NCBI GenBank assembly: GCA_038380435.1
Contig: JAWZYU010000034.1
Location: 24,159,404-24,223,403, forward strand
Direction: 5' to 3'
Origin: Ryuthela nishihirai
Lineage: Eukaryota > Arthropoda > Arachnida > Araneae > Heptathelidae
DNA length: 64,000 nucleotides
Of this stretch, positions 42,916-54,832 are shown piece by piece; the stretch's first letter is position 1; each line of letters begins with the position of its first letter. The translations under genes were made by a program, and so were the position numbers. The notes under the pieces are model-generated. The model searched no databases. It was given only the letters and a program-made list of their open reading frames with translations, and was not told where the DNA came from.

Positions 42916-45295
42916 GGTGGGTTGGCCTAACATTTGTGGAGAGAGAGTTGGAAGATCTTCACATTTGTGGAGAGAATTGGAAGGTTCTCACATTTATGGA
43001 GGGAATTCGACGGTTTCACATTTCTGGAGAGAATTGGAGGGTTTCACATTTGTAGAGAGAGTTCGAGCGTTACACTTTTATAGAGAGAGAGTTGGAGGAT
43101 TTCACTTTTATAGAGAGAGTTGGAGGGTTTCACCTTTGTAGAGAGAGTTGGATGGTTTCACTTTTATAGAGAGAATTGGAGGGTTTCACTTTTATAGAGA
43201 GAGTTGGAGGGTTTCACGTTTATAGAGAGAGTTGGACGGTTTCACTTTTATAGAGAGAATTGGAGGGTTTCACTTTTATAGAGAGAGTTGGATGGTTTCA
43301 CTTTTATAGAGAGAGTTGGACGGTTTCACATATTTATGGAGAGTGTTGGAGGGTTCTCACAATTTCGGAGAGAATTTGAGGATCTCGCTTATGTAGAGAG
43401 AGTTGGAGGGTTCTGACATTTATGGAAAGAATTGGAGGGTTTCACATTTTTAAAGAGAGAGTTGGAGGGTTCTCACATTTGTGGAGAGAGTTGGAGGGTT
43501 TCACATTTTCAGAGAGAGTTGGAGGGTTTCACATTTGTAGAGAGAGTTGGAGGGTTTCATATTTGTAGAGAGAGTAGGAGGGTTCTCATATTTGTGGAGA
43601 GAATTGGAGGGTTTCACATTTGTAGAGAGAGTAGGAGGGTTTCACTTTTATAGAGAGAGTTGGAGGGTTTCACTTTTGTAGATAGAATTGGAGGGTTTCA
43701 CTTTTATAGAGAGGGTAGGAGGGTTACACATATTTATGGAGAATGTTGGAGGGTTCTCACAATTGCGGAGAGAATTTGAGGATCTCGCTTTTGTAGAGAG
43801 AGTTGGAGGGTTCTGACATTTATGGAAAGAATTGGAGAGTTTCACATTTGTAGAGAGAGTAGGAGTGCTTCACATTTGTAGAGAGAGTTGGAGGGTTTCA
43901 TATTTGTAGAGAGAGTTGGAGGGTTCTCACATTTGTGGAGAGAATTGGAGGGTTTCACATTTGTAGAGAGAGTTGGAGGGCTTCACATTTGTAGAGAGAG
44001 TTGGAGGGTTTCATATTTGTAGAGAGAGTTGGAGGGTTCTCACATTTGTGGAGAGAATTGGAGGGTTTGACATTTGTAGAGAGAGTTGGAGGGTTTCACT
44101 TTTATAGAGAGAGTTGGAGGGATTCACTTTTGTAGAGAGAATTGGAGGGTTTCACTTTTATAGAGAGAGTAGGAGGGTTTCACATATTTATGGAGAGTGT
44201 TGGAGGGTTCTAACAATTGCGGAGAGAATTTGAGGATCTCGCTTTTGTAGAGAGAGTTGGAGGATTCTGACCTTTATGGAAAGAATTGGAGGGTTTCACA
44301 TTTGTAGAGAGAGTTGGAGGGTTCTCACATTTGTGGAGAGAATTGGAGGGTTTCTCATTTGTAGAGAGAGTTGGAGGGTTTCATATTTGTAGAGAGAGTC
44401 GGAGGGTTCTCATATTTGTGGAGAGAATTGGAGGGTTTCACATTTGTAGAGAGAGTAGGAGGGTTTCACTTTTATAGAGAGAGTTGGAGTGTTTCACTTT
44501 TGTAGAGAGAATTGGAGGGTTTCACTTTTATAGAGAGAGTAGGAGAGTTATACATATTTATGGAGAATGTTGGAGGGTTCTCACAATTGCGGAGAGAATT
44601 TGAGAATCTCGCTTTTGTAGAGAGAGTTGGAGGGCTTCACATTTGTAGAGAGAGTTGGAGGGTTTCATATTTGTAGAGAGAGTTCGAGTGTTCTCACATT
44701 TCTGGAGAGAATTGGAGGGTTTCACATTTGTAAAGAGAGTTGGAGGGTTTCACATTTGTAGAGAGAGTTGGAGGGTTTCATATTTGTACAGAGAGTTGGA
44801 GGGTTCTCACATTTATGGATAGAATTGGAGGGTTTCACATTTGTAGAGAGAGTTGTAGGGCTTCACATTTGTAGAGAGAGTTGGAGGGTTTCATATTTGT
44901 AGAGAGAGTTGGACGGTTCTCACATTTGTGGAGAGAATTGGAGGGTTTCACATTTGTAGAGAGAGTTGGAGGGTTTCACTTTTATAGAGAGATTTGGAGG
45001 GTTTCACATATTTATGGAGAGTGTTGGAGGGTTCTAACAATTGCGGAGAGAATTTGAGGATCTCGCTTTTGTAGAGAGAGTTGGAGGGTTCTGACATTTA
45101 TAGAAAGATTTGGAAGGTTTCACATTTGTAGAGAGAGTTGGAGGGTTTCATATTTGTAGAGAGAGTTGGAAGGTTCTCACATTTGTGGAGAGAATTGTAG
45201 GGTTTCACATGTGTACAGAGAGTTGGAGGGTTTCACTTTTATAGAGAGAGTAGGAAGGTTTTACATATTTATGGAGAGTGTTGGAGGGTTCTCAC
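42916..45295. repeat. 28-bp minisatellite array, copy B (expanded)
   Basis: About 85 units, nearly twice copy A. The marker variant GAATTTGAGGATCTCGC recurs at about 43,370, 43,770, 44,220, 44,595 and 45,055. This gives five higher-order blocks of about 370-460 bp, against two in copy A. Open frames of 28-residue period (GFTFVERVGGFHICRESRRV theme) are repeat artefacts. Confidence 0.95.
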
Positions 45296-45429
45296 AAATG
45301 CAATTGAAAGAATGGAACCCAATTGAAAATGCAATTGACAGAATTGAACCCAATTGACAATGCAATTGACAGAATGGAACCCAATTGACAATGCAATTGA
45401 CAGAATGGAACCCAATTGACAATGCAATT
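45296..45429. repeat. 31-bp minisatellite tract, copy B
   Basis: About four units of CAATTGACAGAATGGAACCC, one or two more than in copy A, between the 28-bp array and the LINE 3' end. Confidence 0.9.
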
Positions 45430-45458
45430 CATCATCATCATCCTCAAGCAGCCATGGG

Positions 45459-47072
45459 CTACGGAGGGCCAACCAGACCGTGCAATTTAGTTTTCCAAGC
45501 AAGTCTATACTGAGCTATATCTACTGCATCTGGCCACTGCACACCAATTCTAACAAGGTCCTGTTTCACATTGTCTGCCCACCGCATCCTATGTCTCCCC
45601 TTCTTTCTGAGGCCTTTAGGCACACTGTTCATAACCCTATTCGTCAATCAATAATTATTCATATGGGCAACATGGCCAAAACAACGGAGTCTCTCTCTGC
45701 AGAATACGCTGCTTAAAGCAGATTGCAGACTCCTTTGCCTAATCTCATCATTAGTTACAAAGTTGAACCACCTAATGCCCAAGATGCTGCGTAAGCATCT
45801 GAAATCAAAAGCATCTAGTTTCCTGTTATCTTGTTTACAAAGTGTCCACGTTTCACTACCATAACTAACCCTAGAAAGAACCAAACTATTATACAGTCTA
45901 ATTTTAGTCTTTAGGTGTATACGCCTATTTCTCCACACTCTCCCTAGATTCTTAAAAGTCCCGGCAGCAATCCCTATTCGTCTGTTAATCTCATGCCACA
46001 CATCACCATTATCTGTCACATAACTCCCAAGACACTTAAACTGTGACATCTGCTCAAGACTGCAACCATTGAGATAAACTGAATCACAACCTGCCTGACC
46101 AAATTTGTTCACTTTAGTTTTCTCTCTGTTTATAACCAAACCTACTGTACTACCAGTCTCATCAACAGTTCGAATGAAAGAGTTCATCTCATCAACATCA
46201 TTTGCCAAAAGGGCTAAATCATCAGCATAATTTAAATAAAAAATTTTCGTATCTTCAGTTCATTTAAGGCCAAAATCTTTCCCTTGAAGTGAATTTCGCA
46301 TAACATAGTCAATAACCAAACTAAAGAGAAAAAGAGACAAAATGCACCCTTGTCGAACACCAGAAGTAATGCTAAACCAATTGCTACAAGATTTACCAAC
46401 TCTCACACATGAGTCAGTGTTATTATAGAAATCTTTCATTATGTTAACTAACTTGTCAGGTATACCATATGATCGCACAATCAACCACAAATTATGACGA
46501 TCAACAGAGTCAAAAGCCTTTTTGAAATCAACAAAGCTAGCAACCAAAGGTTTCTGAAACTCTAAACATTTCTCACGAATCTGGGTAAGTGAAAATATCT
46601 GATCCACACATCCCCTACCACTTCTGAATCCACATTGCTCATCACGCAATTGCCTGTTAACCCGATTCTTAATTCTATTAAGCACAATCATGGAAAGAAC
46701 TTTCTCTGGAACAGAGAGTAGGCTGATACCACTGTAATTAACACAAGAACTGCGATCACCTTTTTTGAAAATAGGGATAATAATAGCTCTGTTAAAATCC
46801 TTATGAACCATGCCTTTATCATAAAAGATATTCAAAATTCCAGTTAGCCATGTGGTAATTGAATGATTACCAGCTCTAAGGATTTCCGTAGTAATTTCAT
46901 CTACCCCTGGAGATTTATGAAGTTTAAGTTTAGAAATAGCCAGAATAACTTCAGATTGTGTTATAGGTCCAACATTAAAGCCACCAATGCATCTATCATT
47001 ATTCCAAATAATGGGAGTAGAACTAACCATATTGTTTAGAACATCGCTGGAATGCTCAGTCCACATAGCCAT
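45459..47072 (-). pseudogene. LINE L1 reverse transcriptase, copy B
   Basis: 46,260-47,072 is an uninterrupted 270-codon RT core (SPGVDEITTEILRAGN, SFVDFKKAFDSVDRHNLW, SGVRQGCILS). It ends at a TGA replacing a Trp codon near 46,258. Downstream the active-site region is NYADDLALL, so the Ala is kept, unlike copy A. The C-terminal domain continues to 45,459 with one further break near 45,648. Confidence 0.9.
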
Positions 47073-47388
47073 GACAGAAAATCACCTTCTATAACCTTAC
47101 TTTGTTTATCCTTCAATCCCTATATAACTGCCCGTTTTCTACAACACAAAAATTTAACAATCTAATACAGCTCTCTGCTGTTGTTTTGTGTAACTGCTTC
47201 CTCGGCTTTGTCATCAAAGCCATCAAGCCAAAGATTCTTATCAGCAGCTAACTGATCCCTTACATGCTTATTAAGCTCTCTGTAATACTTTCTATTAGGA
47301 ATAGTGGGTTATTGATTAAGGACATTCCTGCAGTTCCTTCTTTCTGAAATAAGCTCAATTGCCTTATCACTCAGTAATTCTGTCTCCT

Positions 47389-48440
47389 CTACTCCTTTTT
47401 TCCTAAAAGAGTACTGATAGTTTCCAAAAATGCCTGTTTAAAAAGGTTCCATTTTCCTCCAACTTCAGTAGTAAGCAAACCATGACTGTCATAATGACTA
47501 AGTAACCTATCATGGTAAGCTTTAGCTATAGCTGGGTCTTTCAGAGCTTCAGTGTTAAAGGCAAATTTTTTAGCCTTAGCGCAAGACCACTTACGTTTCA
47601 GTTTCAAAACGCGTTTAACAAGGTAATCATCAGATCTAATATATGACCTGGTATTCCTAACAAAATAAGCCCATTTGCTATTAATTAATGCAAAATATAT
47701 CCTATTCGTAAGCAACCCATCGAGTGAAACCCATTTGTACTTATGTATGTCGCGGTGATTTTAATAAGTGTTAGTTATTGTCAAACTATTAAGTTTACTT
47801 ACCTGTAGGAGACATTGCCCATTGCCATTGCAGCTACCAATAACCAAAGGGCCTATTACTCCTCCCCAATGGTCAGAGTTAGTAACAACTTTGGCATTGA
47901 AGTCACCAAGAACAAGGGTAATATCTCCTTTCTTGAGAGAGTTGGAAATACCCTGAGATTGTCCATAAAACCTATCCTTCTCATCATCATCGGCATCCTC
48001 AGTGGGAGCATAACAGCAGAAAACATTCAAGTCTTTAACGCTTGTCTGAAATTTTGCTGTAAGAAACCTTTCATTAATGCACTCATATCCTAGAAGAGCA
48101 TCACTGGCGTGTCTGCTGAGCAGCAGACCTACAACATGGTGATGCTTATTATCTTCCATCCCTGAAAAGGGAAATTTAAGATTATTTTTAAGAATCTGAT
48201 CTTTATCTGTCTATCTGGTGTCTGTCTATCTGGTGCAAGCCAAGAATTTATAACATTGGAATTCTTGTGTGAGGCCATCAAGAGAGTAATCTCTGTGCAT
48301 AGTCCTCACATTCCAACTACCTATGGGGAGAAAATGGTTAATGGGATGTTTAGAGAAAATACGTTGTTGAGAGAGAGAATTCCGACAACATCAAACAGCC
48401 CCCTAATCGCAGGCATGGGACAAAGACACGTTCCCCCACC
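47389..48440 (-). pseudogene. LINE L1 APE endonuclease and linker, copy B
   Basis: 47,761-48,159 encodes KKGDITLVLGDFNAKV and WGGVIGPLVIGSCNGNGQ. 47,389-47,715 carries the linker between endonuclease and RT (LINSKWAYFVRNTRSYIRSD onwards). The N-terminal part lies at 48,256-48,440 out of frame. Confidence 0.85.
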
Positions 48441-49029
48441 ACTAAAGGCTGAAACCATCTACACTGGTACCATCTACACCTCCAATGTAGAATTTGACGA
48501 TGCCAGTAGAAGCAAAGAGTTCAGGTGCCTGCGATGACCTCTGCTCAGGATTATTATATTCACAGGATAAACATATCCTGTGAATCCATTCATTTGGGTC
48601 TGTCAACCCACAAACAAACAGAAAACATAGCGGAAGATTTTCCTTCCACAGTGCAGCAAATTCAGGATCCATAATCAAGCTCAGAGCCTTAATCCAGTCC
48701 TAGAAGTTTATATGGTCAGCATTGGGACCCTGTGTGATCTTATATGATCTAGAATACGATATCGCACCTCAGCATAGTAGAAAATAAAGAAAATAAGCCA
48801 TAGTTGTTCAGAGTAGTAGGCTACACCTATTAACCCTCCCCTTACGTTTACTTCCCCAAAAGAGTATCTCTTTTGAAAGGTACTAACGGTCTGTATCACG
48901 AGAAGCGGGTTCGAACATTAGGTATAGGCCTGGCCGGTTCTATACACCATCACAAGGCACTGATGCATAGGTCACCTTCCAGTTACTACCACCTACCTTT
49001 TGCAGAACAAAATTCATTAGCCAATAAAA

Positions 49030-50095
49030 CATCATTAGCTAACAAGGCCAAATCATCTGCATAATCTAAATCAGAAATTTTGAAATATCTAGACCATTTA
49101 AGGCCGAAATCTTTCCCTTACAAACCTGTTGAAGCGCGTTAACCTGTTGAAGAAACTAAAAAGGACTAAAAAGGAAAGGAGACAAAATGTCGAAAAATGT
49201 CGAACATCGAAAGAGAAAATTCTCGAACATTAGAAGCAATGCTAAACCAATTGCTACAAGCCTTACCAACTCTCACACACGACTCGGTGTTATTATAGAG
49301 AACTTTCATTATGTTAACTAACTTGTCTGGTATACCATATGATTTCACAATCAACCACAAATTATGACGATCAACAGAGTCGAAAGCCTTTTTGAAATCA
49401 ACAAAGCTAGCAACCAAAGGTTTCGGAAACTCTAAACATTTCTGAAGAATCTGCCTAAGTGAAAATATTTGATGAATACATAGCCTACCACTTCTGAATC
49501 CACACTGCTCATCACGCAGTTGTCCATCAACCAAATTCTTTACTGTTAAGTATAATCATTCAAAGAACTTTACCTGGAACAGAAAGTAAACTAATTCCCC
49601 TATAATTATCACAAGTACTGTAATCACGCTTTTCAAAAACAGTGGTGATAGTAGCTGTCAAAAACAATGATACCTGCTTCCTCGGCTTTTCTTATTCTTA
49701 TCTGTTGTTAACTGATCCTTTACGTGAAACATGTAAGTCTTTACACATGCTGAATGTTAGCACTCGTAGGGTGTTGGTTGAATAATGCTAATCCTGCACT
49801 TTCTACTTTCAGACATAAACTCCATAGCTTTATCACTTCAATAACTCTGCGTGCTCTGTTTCTTTTTGATAAAAACAGTACAATTAGTTTCAAGAAAATC
49901 CTGTTGAAAGTAATCCCATTCTTTCTCAGCTTCGCTAGTAAGCAAGCCACGATTGTCATAATGACGAAGTAGTCTCTTATGGTATGCTTTGGTTATATCA
50001 GGTTCTCTCAGAGCTTTTGTGTTAAAGGCAATTCTCTTAACCTTATCACATTTATTAAGCCTGAGTTATAAGACACTTTTGAACAGGTAACGGGT
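49030..50095 (-). mobile_element. LINE fragment L2, copy B
   Basis: Counterpart of 9,190-10,245. The RT piece is at 49,166-49,534 (SFVDFKKAFDSVDRHNLW). A local rearrangement near 49,120-49,180 is private to this copy. Confidence 0.85.
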
Positions 50096-50492
50096 CAGAC
50101 CCAGTGGCGTAACGGAAAATCTCTCCCCCCACCCACCGAGATATTTCTCGGGGGGGGGAGCCTTTTGTTTCTCTTAATGTGCACCATCGTACAGTGGAAT
50201 TTTAACTTTTTTGAAAACATACTCCTTCATAATAAATATCTGACATATATGGACATAATAAATATCTTTCATATAAAATACAATCTGACATAAAGATCAT
50301 GAAATAATAATAAAATAATAATCAAATAATAATCTGACATATAAAATATCGACATATATAAATATCTGACATATATTTCGGATTTCATAAAGCATAATTT
50401 GGCATTTTGGAAGAAATTATTTTTACAACTTTCGTCATTAAATATTGCGTAAAGGAATAAATAAACGAAAAAAAAAATAAACGATCCACTCG

Positions 50493-50655
50493 AACAGCTG
50501 ATTGGTACAGAGGTCTGACAGGAGCCTGTTAGTTTATATGTCGTAGTAGAAAGCCTGTGAGGATGGCGGGACCTCCGCAGAAAAACAACACAAATATTCA
50601 TGGCTTACCCGGGCTTGAATCCAGGTTCCTTTTGATCAGTAGCCAAGAGCGCTCA
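50493..50655 (-). mobile_element. SINE S2, copy B
   Basis: Counterpart of 10,648-10,815. Confidence 0.75.
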
Positions 50656-51049
50656 GAGGACGGCAATATTGGTGTAGGGAGACCCATATTGGAAGCTAAT
50701 TTTAACAAGATCTGATATTAACTTGAACTTGTGATATTTAGACGATCAAATATTGTTTTCAACTGTTTTATGGAATTGTAGCAATGTCAAAGAATATTCG
50801 TGTGTGTGAATCTATTTCACGTACAGCAGTCGCATCACTGACGTTTGTTCGGATTTCCAAAGAATAATCCTATGCAGGTTTAAATTATTTTGAGATTCGA
50901 AAAATCTGCTTTTAATGTTAATATAAATACAGTAGCTGTTTAATTTAGCAAGTATTCTACTAACGTATGTATTTATTATATTTTTTTTAACGTATTACGC
51001 ATTTTGCTTAACGTATTATATATATACTTACATAAGTAACGTTCTGTAA

Positions 51050-52352
51050 ATGGTAGATAGGTAGTCTCTGGAAGGAGAACACGTAATGTCCGACCCCGTC
51101 TTCTCGTGGCGCATACGTTAGTACCTTTCAAAAGAGATACTCTCTTGTGGAAGCGAACGGAGAAGGAGGCTGCCAGATTAGTGTGGCCTACTGATCTGGA
51201 CAACTATGGCTACTTTCGTTTTTTTTCTACTTTGCTGGGGAGTGGTCAACCATACAGGGTTCTGGCGCGGACTATATAAACCAACTAGACTGGACTGAAT
51301 TATGGCGCTAAGCTTGATTATGGATCCTGAATTTGCTGCACTGTGGAGGGAAAATCTTCCGCTGCGTTTTCTGTTTATTTGTGGGTTGACAGAACCAAGT
51401 GCATTTTGTCTCCTTTTCTCTTTAGCGTGCTTACTGTGTTATTATGTTACGCGAAATTAACTGCAAAGGGAAGATTTTGACCTTAAATGGAGTGGAGATA
51501 CGAAAATTTCTGATTTAGATTATGCTGATGATTTAGCCCTTTTGGCAAATGATGTTGATGACATGAACTCTTTCATTCGAGCTGTTGATGACACTGGTAG
51601 TAGAATAGGTTTGGTTATAAACAGAGAGAAAACTAAAGTGATGAAGATTGGTCAGGCAGGTTGTGATTCAGTTCATCTGAATGGTTGTAGTCTTGAGCAG
51701 GTGTGACAGTTTAATTACCTTGGGAGCTATGTAACAGATACTGGTGATGTGCGGCATGAGATTAACAGACGAATAGGGATTGCTGCCGGGACTTTTAAGA
51801 ATCTATGGAGAGTGTGGAGAAATAGGTGTTACACCTAAAGACTAAAATTAGACTGAAATAGTATGGGTTACTTATGGTAGTGAGACTTGGACGCTTTGTA
51901 AACAAGATAACAGGAAACTTAATGCTTTTATTTATAGATACTTACGCAGTATCTTGGGTATTAGGCGGTTCAACTTTGTAAGTAATGATGAGGTTAGGCA
52001 AAGGAGTCGGTAGTCTCCTTTGAGCAGTACATTGTGCAGAGAGAGACTCCGTTGATTTGACCATGTTGTCCGTATGGATAATTATAGTTTTGCGAATAGT
52101 GTTATGACAGTGTGTGTGTGCAAAAAACTGCAGCCCAGAGGTAAAAATCCTAAAAGTCTCAGAAAGGGGGGGAGACCTAGGAAGCGGTGGGTAGATATTA
52201 TGAAACAGGACCTTACAAGGAGTTGGTTGCAGTGGCCGGATGCAGCAGAAGAAGCTCTGGACAGATATGCTTGGAGAACTAAATTACATGGCTGGTTGGA
52301 CCTCCGCAGCCCATGGCTGCTTCAAGAGGATGATGATGATGATGATGATGAG
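51050..52352 (+). mobile_element. LINE L3, internally deleted, copy B
   Basis: Counterpart of 11,222-12,524. An extra stop (CAGGTGTGACAG near 51,705) breaks the RT fragment. The ATG repeat tail is one or two units longer. Confidence 0.85.
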
Positions 52353-53095
52353 TGATGTTGATGAGATGAATTCTTTCATTAGGGCTGTTGATGGGACTTA
52401 TAGTAGAGAAGGTTTGGTGATAAACAGAGATAAAACTAAAGTGACGAAAATTGGCCAGCCAGATGGTGCTTCAGTTGCTTTGAATGACTGTACTCTTGAG
52501 CATGTGTCTCAGTTTAATTATCTTGGGAGCTATGTAATAGATACTGATGTGCGGCGTGAGATAAATAAAAGCACAGATATTGCATCTGGAACATTTAAGA
52601 ATTTATTCGACAGTGTGGAGAAATAGGTCTATAACCTAAAGACTAAAAATTAGGCTATATGAGGTGTTTCGTTCTTTCTAGGGTTAGTTGGTAGCAAACG
52701 TGAACTCTTGCAAACAGGAAACTTGATGCTTTTGATTCTAGATGCTTACGCAGTATCTTGAGCATTAAGTGGTTCAACTTTGTAAGCAATGATGAGGTTA
52801 GGCAAAGGAGTCAGCAGCCTCCTTTAAGCAGCATATTGTTCAGAGATAGACACTTCGTGGGTTTGGACATGTTGCCCGTATGGATAATTATAGATTGGCG
52901 AATAAGGTTATGAACAGTGTGCCTAAAGGGCGCAGAAAGAAGGAGAGATCTAGGATGCGGTAGGCAGACAATGTCAAACAGGACCTTCCTTGAAATGGCC
53001 TACGTTGGCCAAATACAGAAAATGTAGCACAGGAGGGAATTGTTTGGAGAGCAAAGTCTGGTCAGAACTCCTTAGCATATGGCTGGATGAGGATT
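52353..53095 (+). mobile_element. LINE L4, 5'-truncated, copy B
   Basis: Counterpart of 12,525-13,265, again starting at SDVDEMNSFIRAVDGT directly after the L3 repeats. Confidence 0.85.
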
Positions 53096-53118
53096 CTCTA
53101 TGCATGTTTATGTCATTG

Positions 53119-53556
53119 AGAAATATTAAAAAGCTGTAAAGTCAACATTCAGTTGCATTCTTTTAACTTCCGCCTGACGAAAAAATGCCTTGAAAAGGAA
53201 TTTGCGTCTTATTTTACTCTGTGGTTTGAAACACGTAAACATCAGATAATTGGGTCGTTTGTCCTCATTGATCCTCTTTCGCAGAAGGGAAAAGCTTTTG
53301 TCCGTGTCTTGTGTTCGTGCCACATGGAACTCGTCGATACGGAAAAAGAGAGCGAAACAATTTGTTATCAGCTATGTTAGTTTCGCTTTTATCCTGTCGA
53401 TACGGAAATGGTCGAAAAGGTTTCGTAGTCTGTAAACAAAATGCAAGACATCTGTCCAAACAACGTCCCCAGTATGCTCCACGCAGTTGAATCTTCCTTA
53501 TAAAAGTTGGCTTCATGAACACCTCTTCTCTACAACTTCAAAGCAGCGTTGATTCG
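53119..53556 (+). promoter_or_regulatory. Promoter and 5' UTR exon of gene B
   Basis: TATAAAAG is at 53,499-53,506. The GTCGATACGGAAA pair is at 53,333-53,345 and 53,396-53,408, with the AGCGAAAC/GTTTCGCT inverted pair between. The 5' UTR exon ends at 53,556 before GTAAGT. It is essentially identical to the gene A promoter, so both copies probably share expression control. Confidence 0.7.
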
Positions 53557-53825
53557 GTAAGTTATATTGGATTCTGTCTCTTTGACATTCCCGTTATCTT
53601 CTTAGCAGCGATTTAAATATCTATCATTTGTGACATGTATCAATGACTAATCGAGAGTTAGGTGTCTTACAGTTTGTGTTGCGTGAATACTATATCAATC
53701 TTATAACTTAAGCTATATCAGTCTTATAACTTATTAACTTAAGCTAAGGCTAGTATTTAAATTTAACCTCTGTCTGGTAATTTGAGATCACGGTTTTAAC
53801 TGAAACTGCAGCATACCTCAGGGAA

Positions 53826-54180
53826 TTTGTCCAGGCTCGTAATCTGCAGTTCGCAGGTTCGAGTCCCAGCTGGGTCGGGGTTGAAATTTATCTCCGCAAA
53901 ATTGCCCGCCCTGCCCACGGTCAATAGGATAGTTCGTGGGCTTGGGAAGGCCGCCGTCCGGACGTCAAGCCGTGACCGCATGTGTGGAATAACCATAACC
54001 TGTGCACGTTAAAGATTGCTCTTGATGGCATTGACGGGAGGATACCATCTGTCTCCCAACTGCTGTTCCAATGGGTCCCCTCCCCCAACCTTCTCTGAGC
54101 CTTCGGGGTTTATGTGACCTGGTCATTTAGTCCACTGTGTGCAAAAAAAGTGCTGCTGAGAGGTAAAACTATTCAACCCG
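53826..54180 (+). mobile_element. SINE S1 in first intron of gene B
   Basis: Counterpart of 14,028-14,386, with the B-box GGTTCGAGTCCCAGCT. Confidence 0.85.
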
Positions 54181-54666
54181 GCAATTTGTGATCTGATATT
54201 TCTGAAACTGATAAGTAAATTGAAACTTCAAATTTTTTTCCTGATTAAACGTTATTTTATAGCAAGGATGTACAAAACAAACGTACAGGAGAGACATTAG
54301 GAAAGAAAAAATATATTCTTAAAGACCCACAGAAAAATTATATACTTAAAAATAAAAGTTTGCGTTTTTTATGAGCAATGTATTAGAAAAACAATTGTAC
54401 TTTAACGAATCAAATATGCATCCTGAATAAAAAAAAATATAAATATGCATTTTTAAATGAGTACTGTGAATATAATATGAATTACAATGTGAAATTTTAA
54501 TGATGTACATCAATTGGAATGAACCAGATTCATCATCAGCAACAACTTCTTTTCCAATGAACCGGAGAATGACCACAACTAGTCTAAACGTAAACATTTC
54601 TGGTTTTGAAGCTTAAATGATTCGTTCATTTATAATGTTCTCTCTTTCATATGAATTATTTTTCAG

Positions 54667-54832
54667 ATTAATCCCAGACGCCATATTCTTCTTCGAAACA
54701 TGGCCATCGCTAAACAGACGCAATTCTTCGTGTTGTGTGCCGTTATTTCTCTCTGCATTGGTGGCAACATAAGGGATCGCATGATGGATCACAGGCGACA
54801 GAAGAAGGAGAATTATATTAAACAAATATGTG
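54667..54832 (+). CDS. Gene B exon 2: 5' UTR tail, ATG, signal peptide
   Basis: The acceptor is at 54,666, ATG at 54,700 and donor GTGAGT at 54,833. Its first 93 coding bases equal gene A exactly; the next 40 differ at eight bases, changing six residues and none silently. Confidence 0.8.

Larger units (their letters stand above)
45430..49012 (-). mobile_element. LINE L1, near full length, inactive (copy B)
   Basis: Counterpart of 5,603-9,185, with the same domain order from the 3' trinucleotide tail to the 5' UTR. Its lesions differ in part from copy A, so both decayed further after duplication. Confidence 0.9.
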
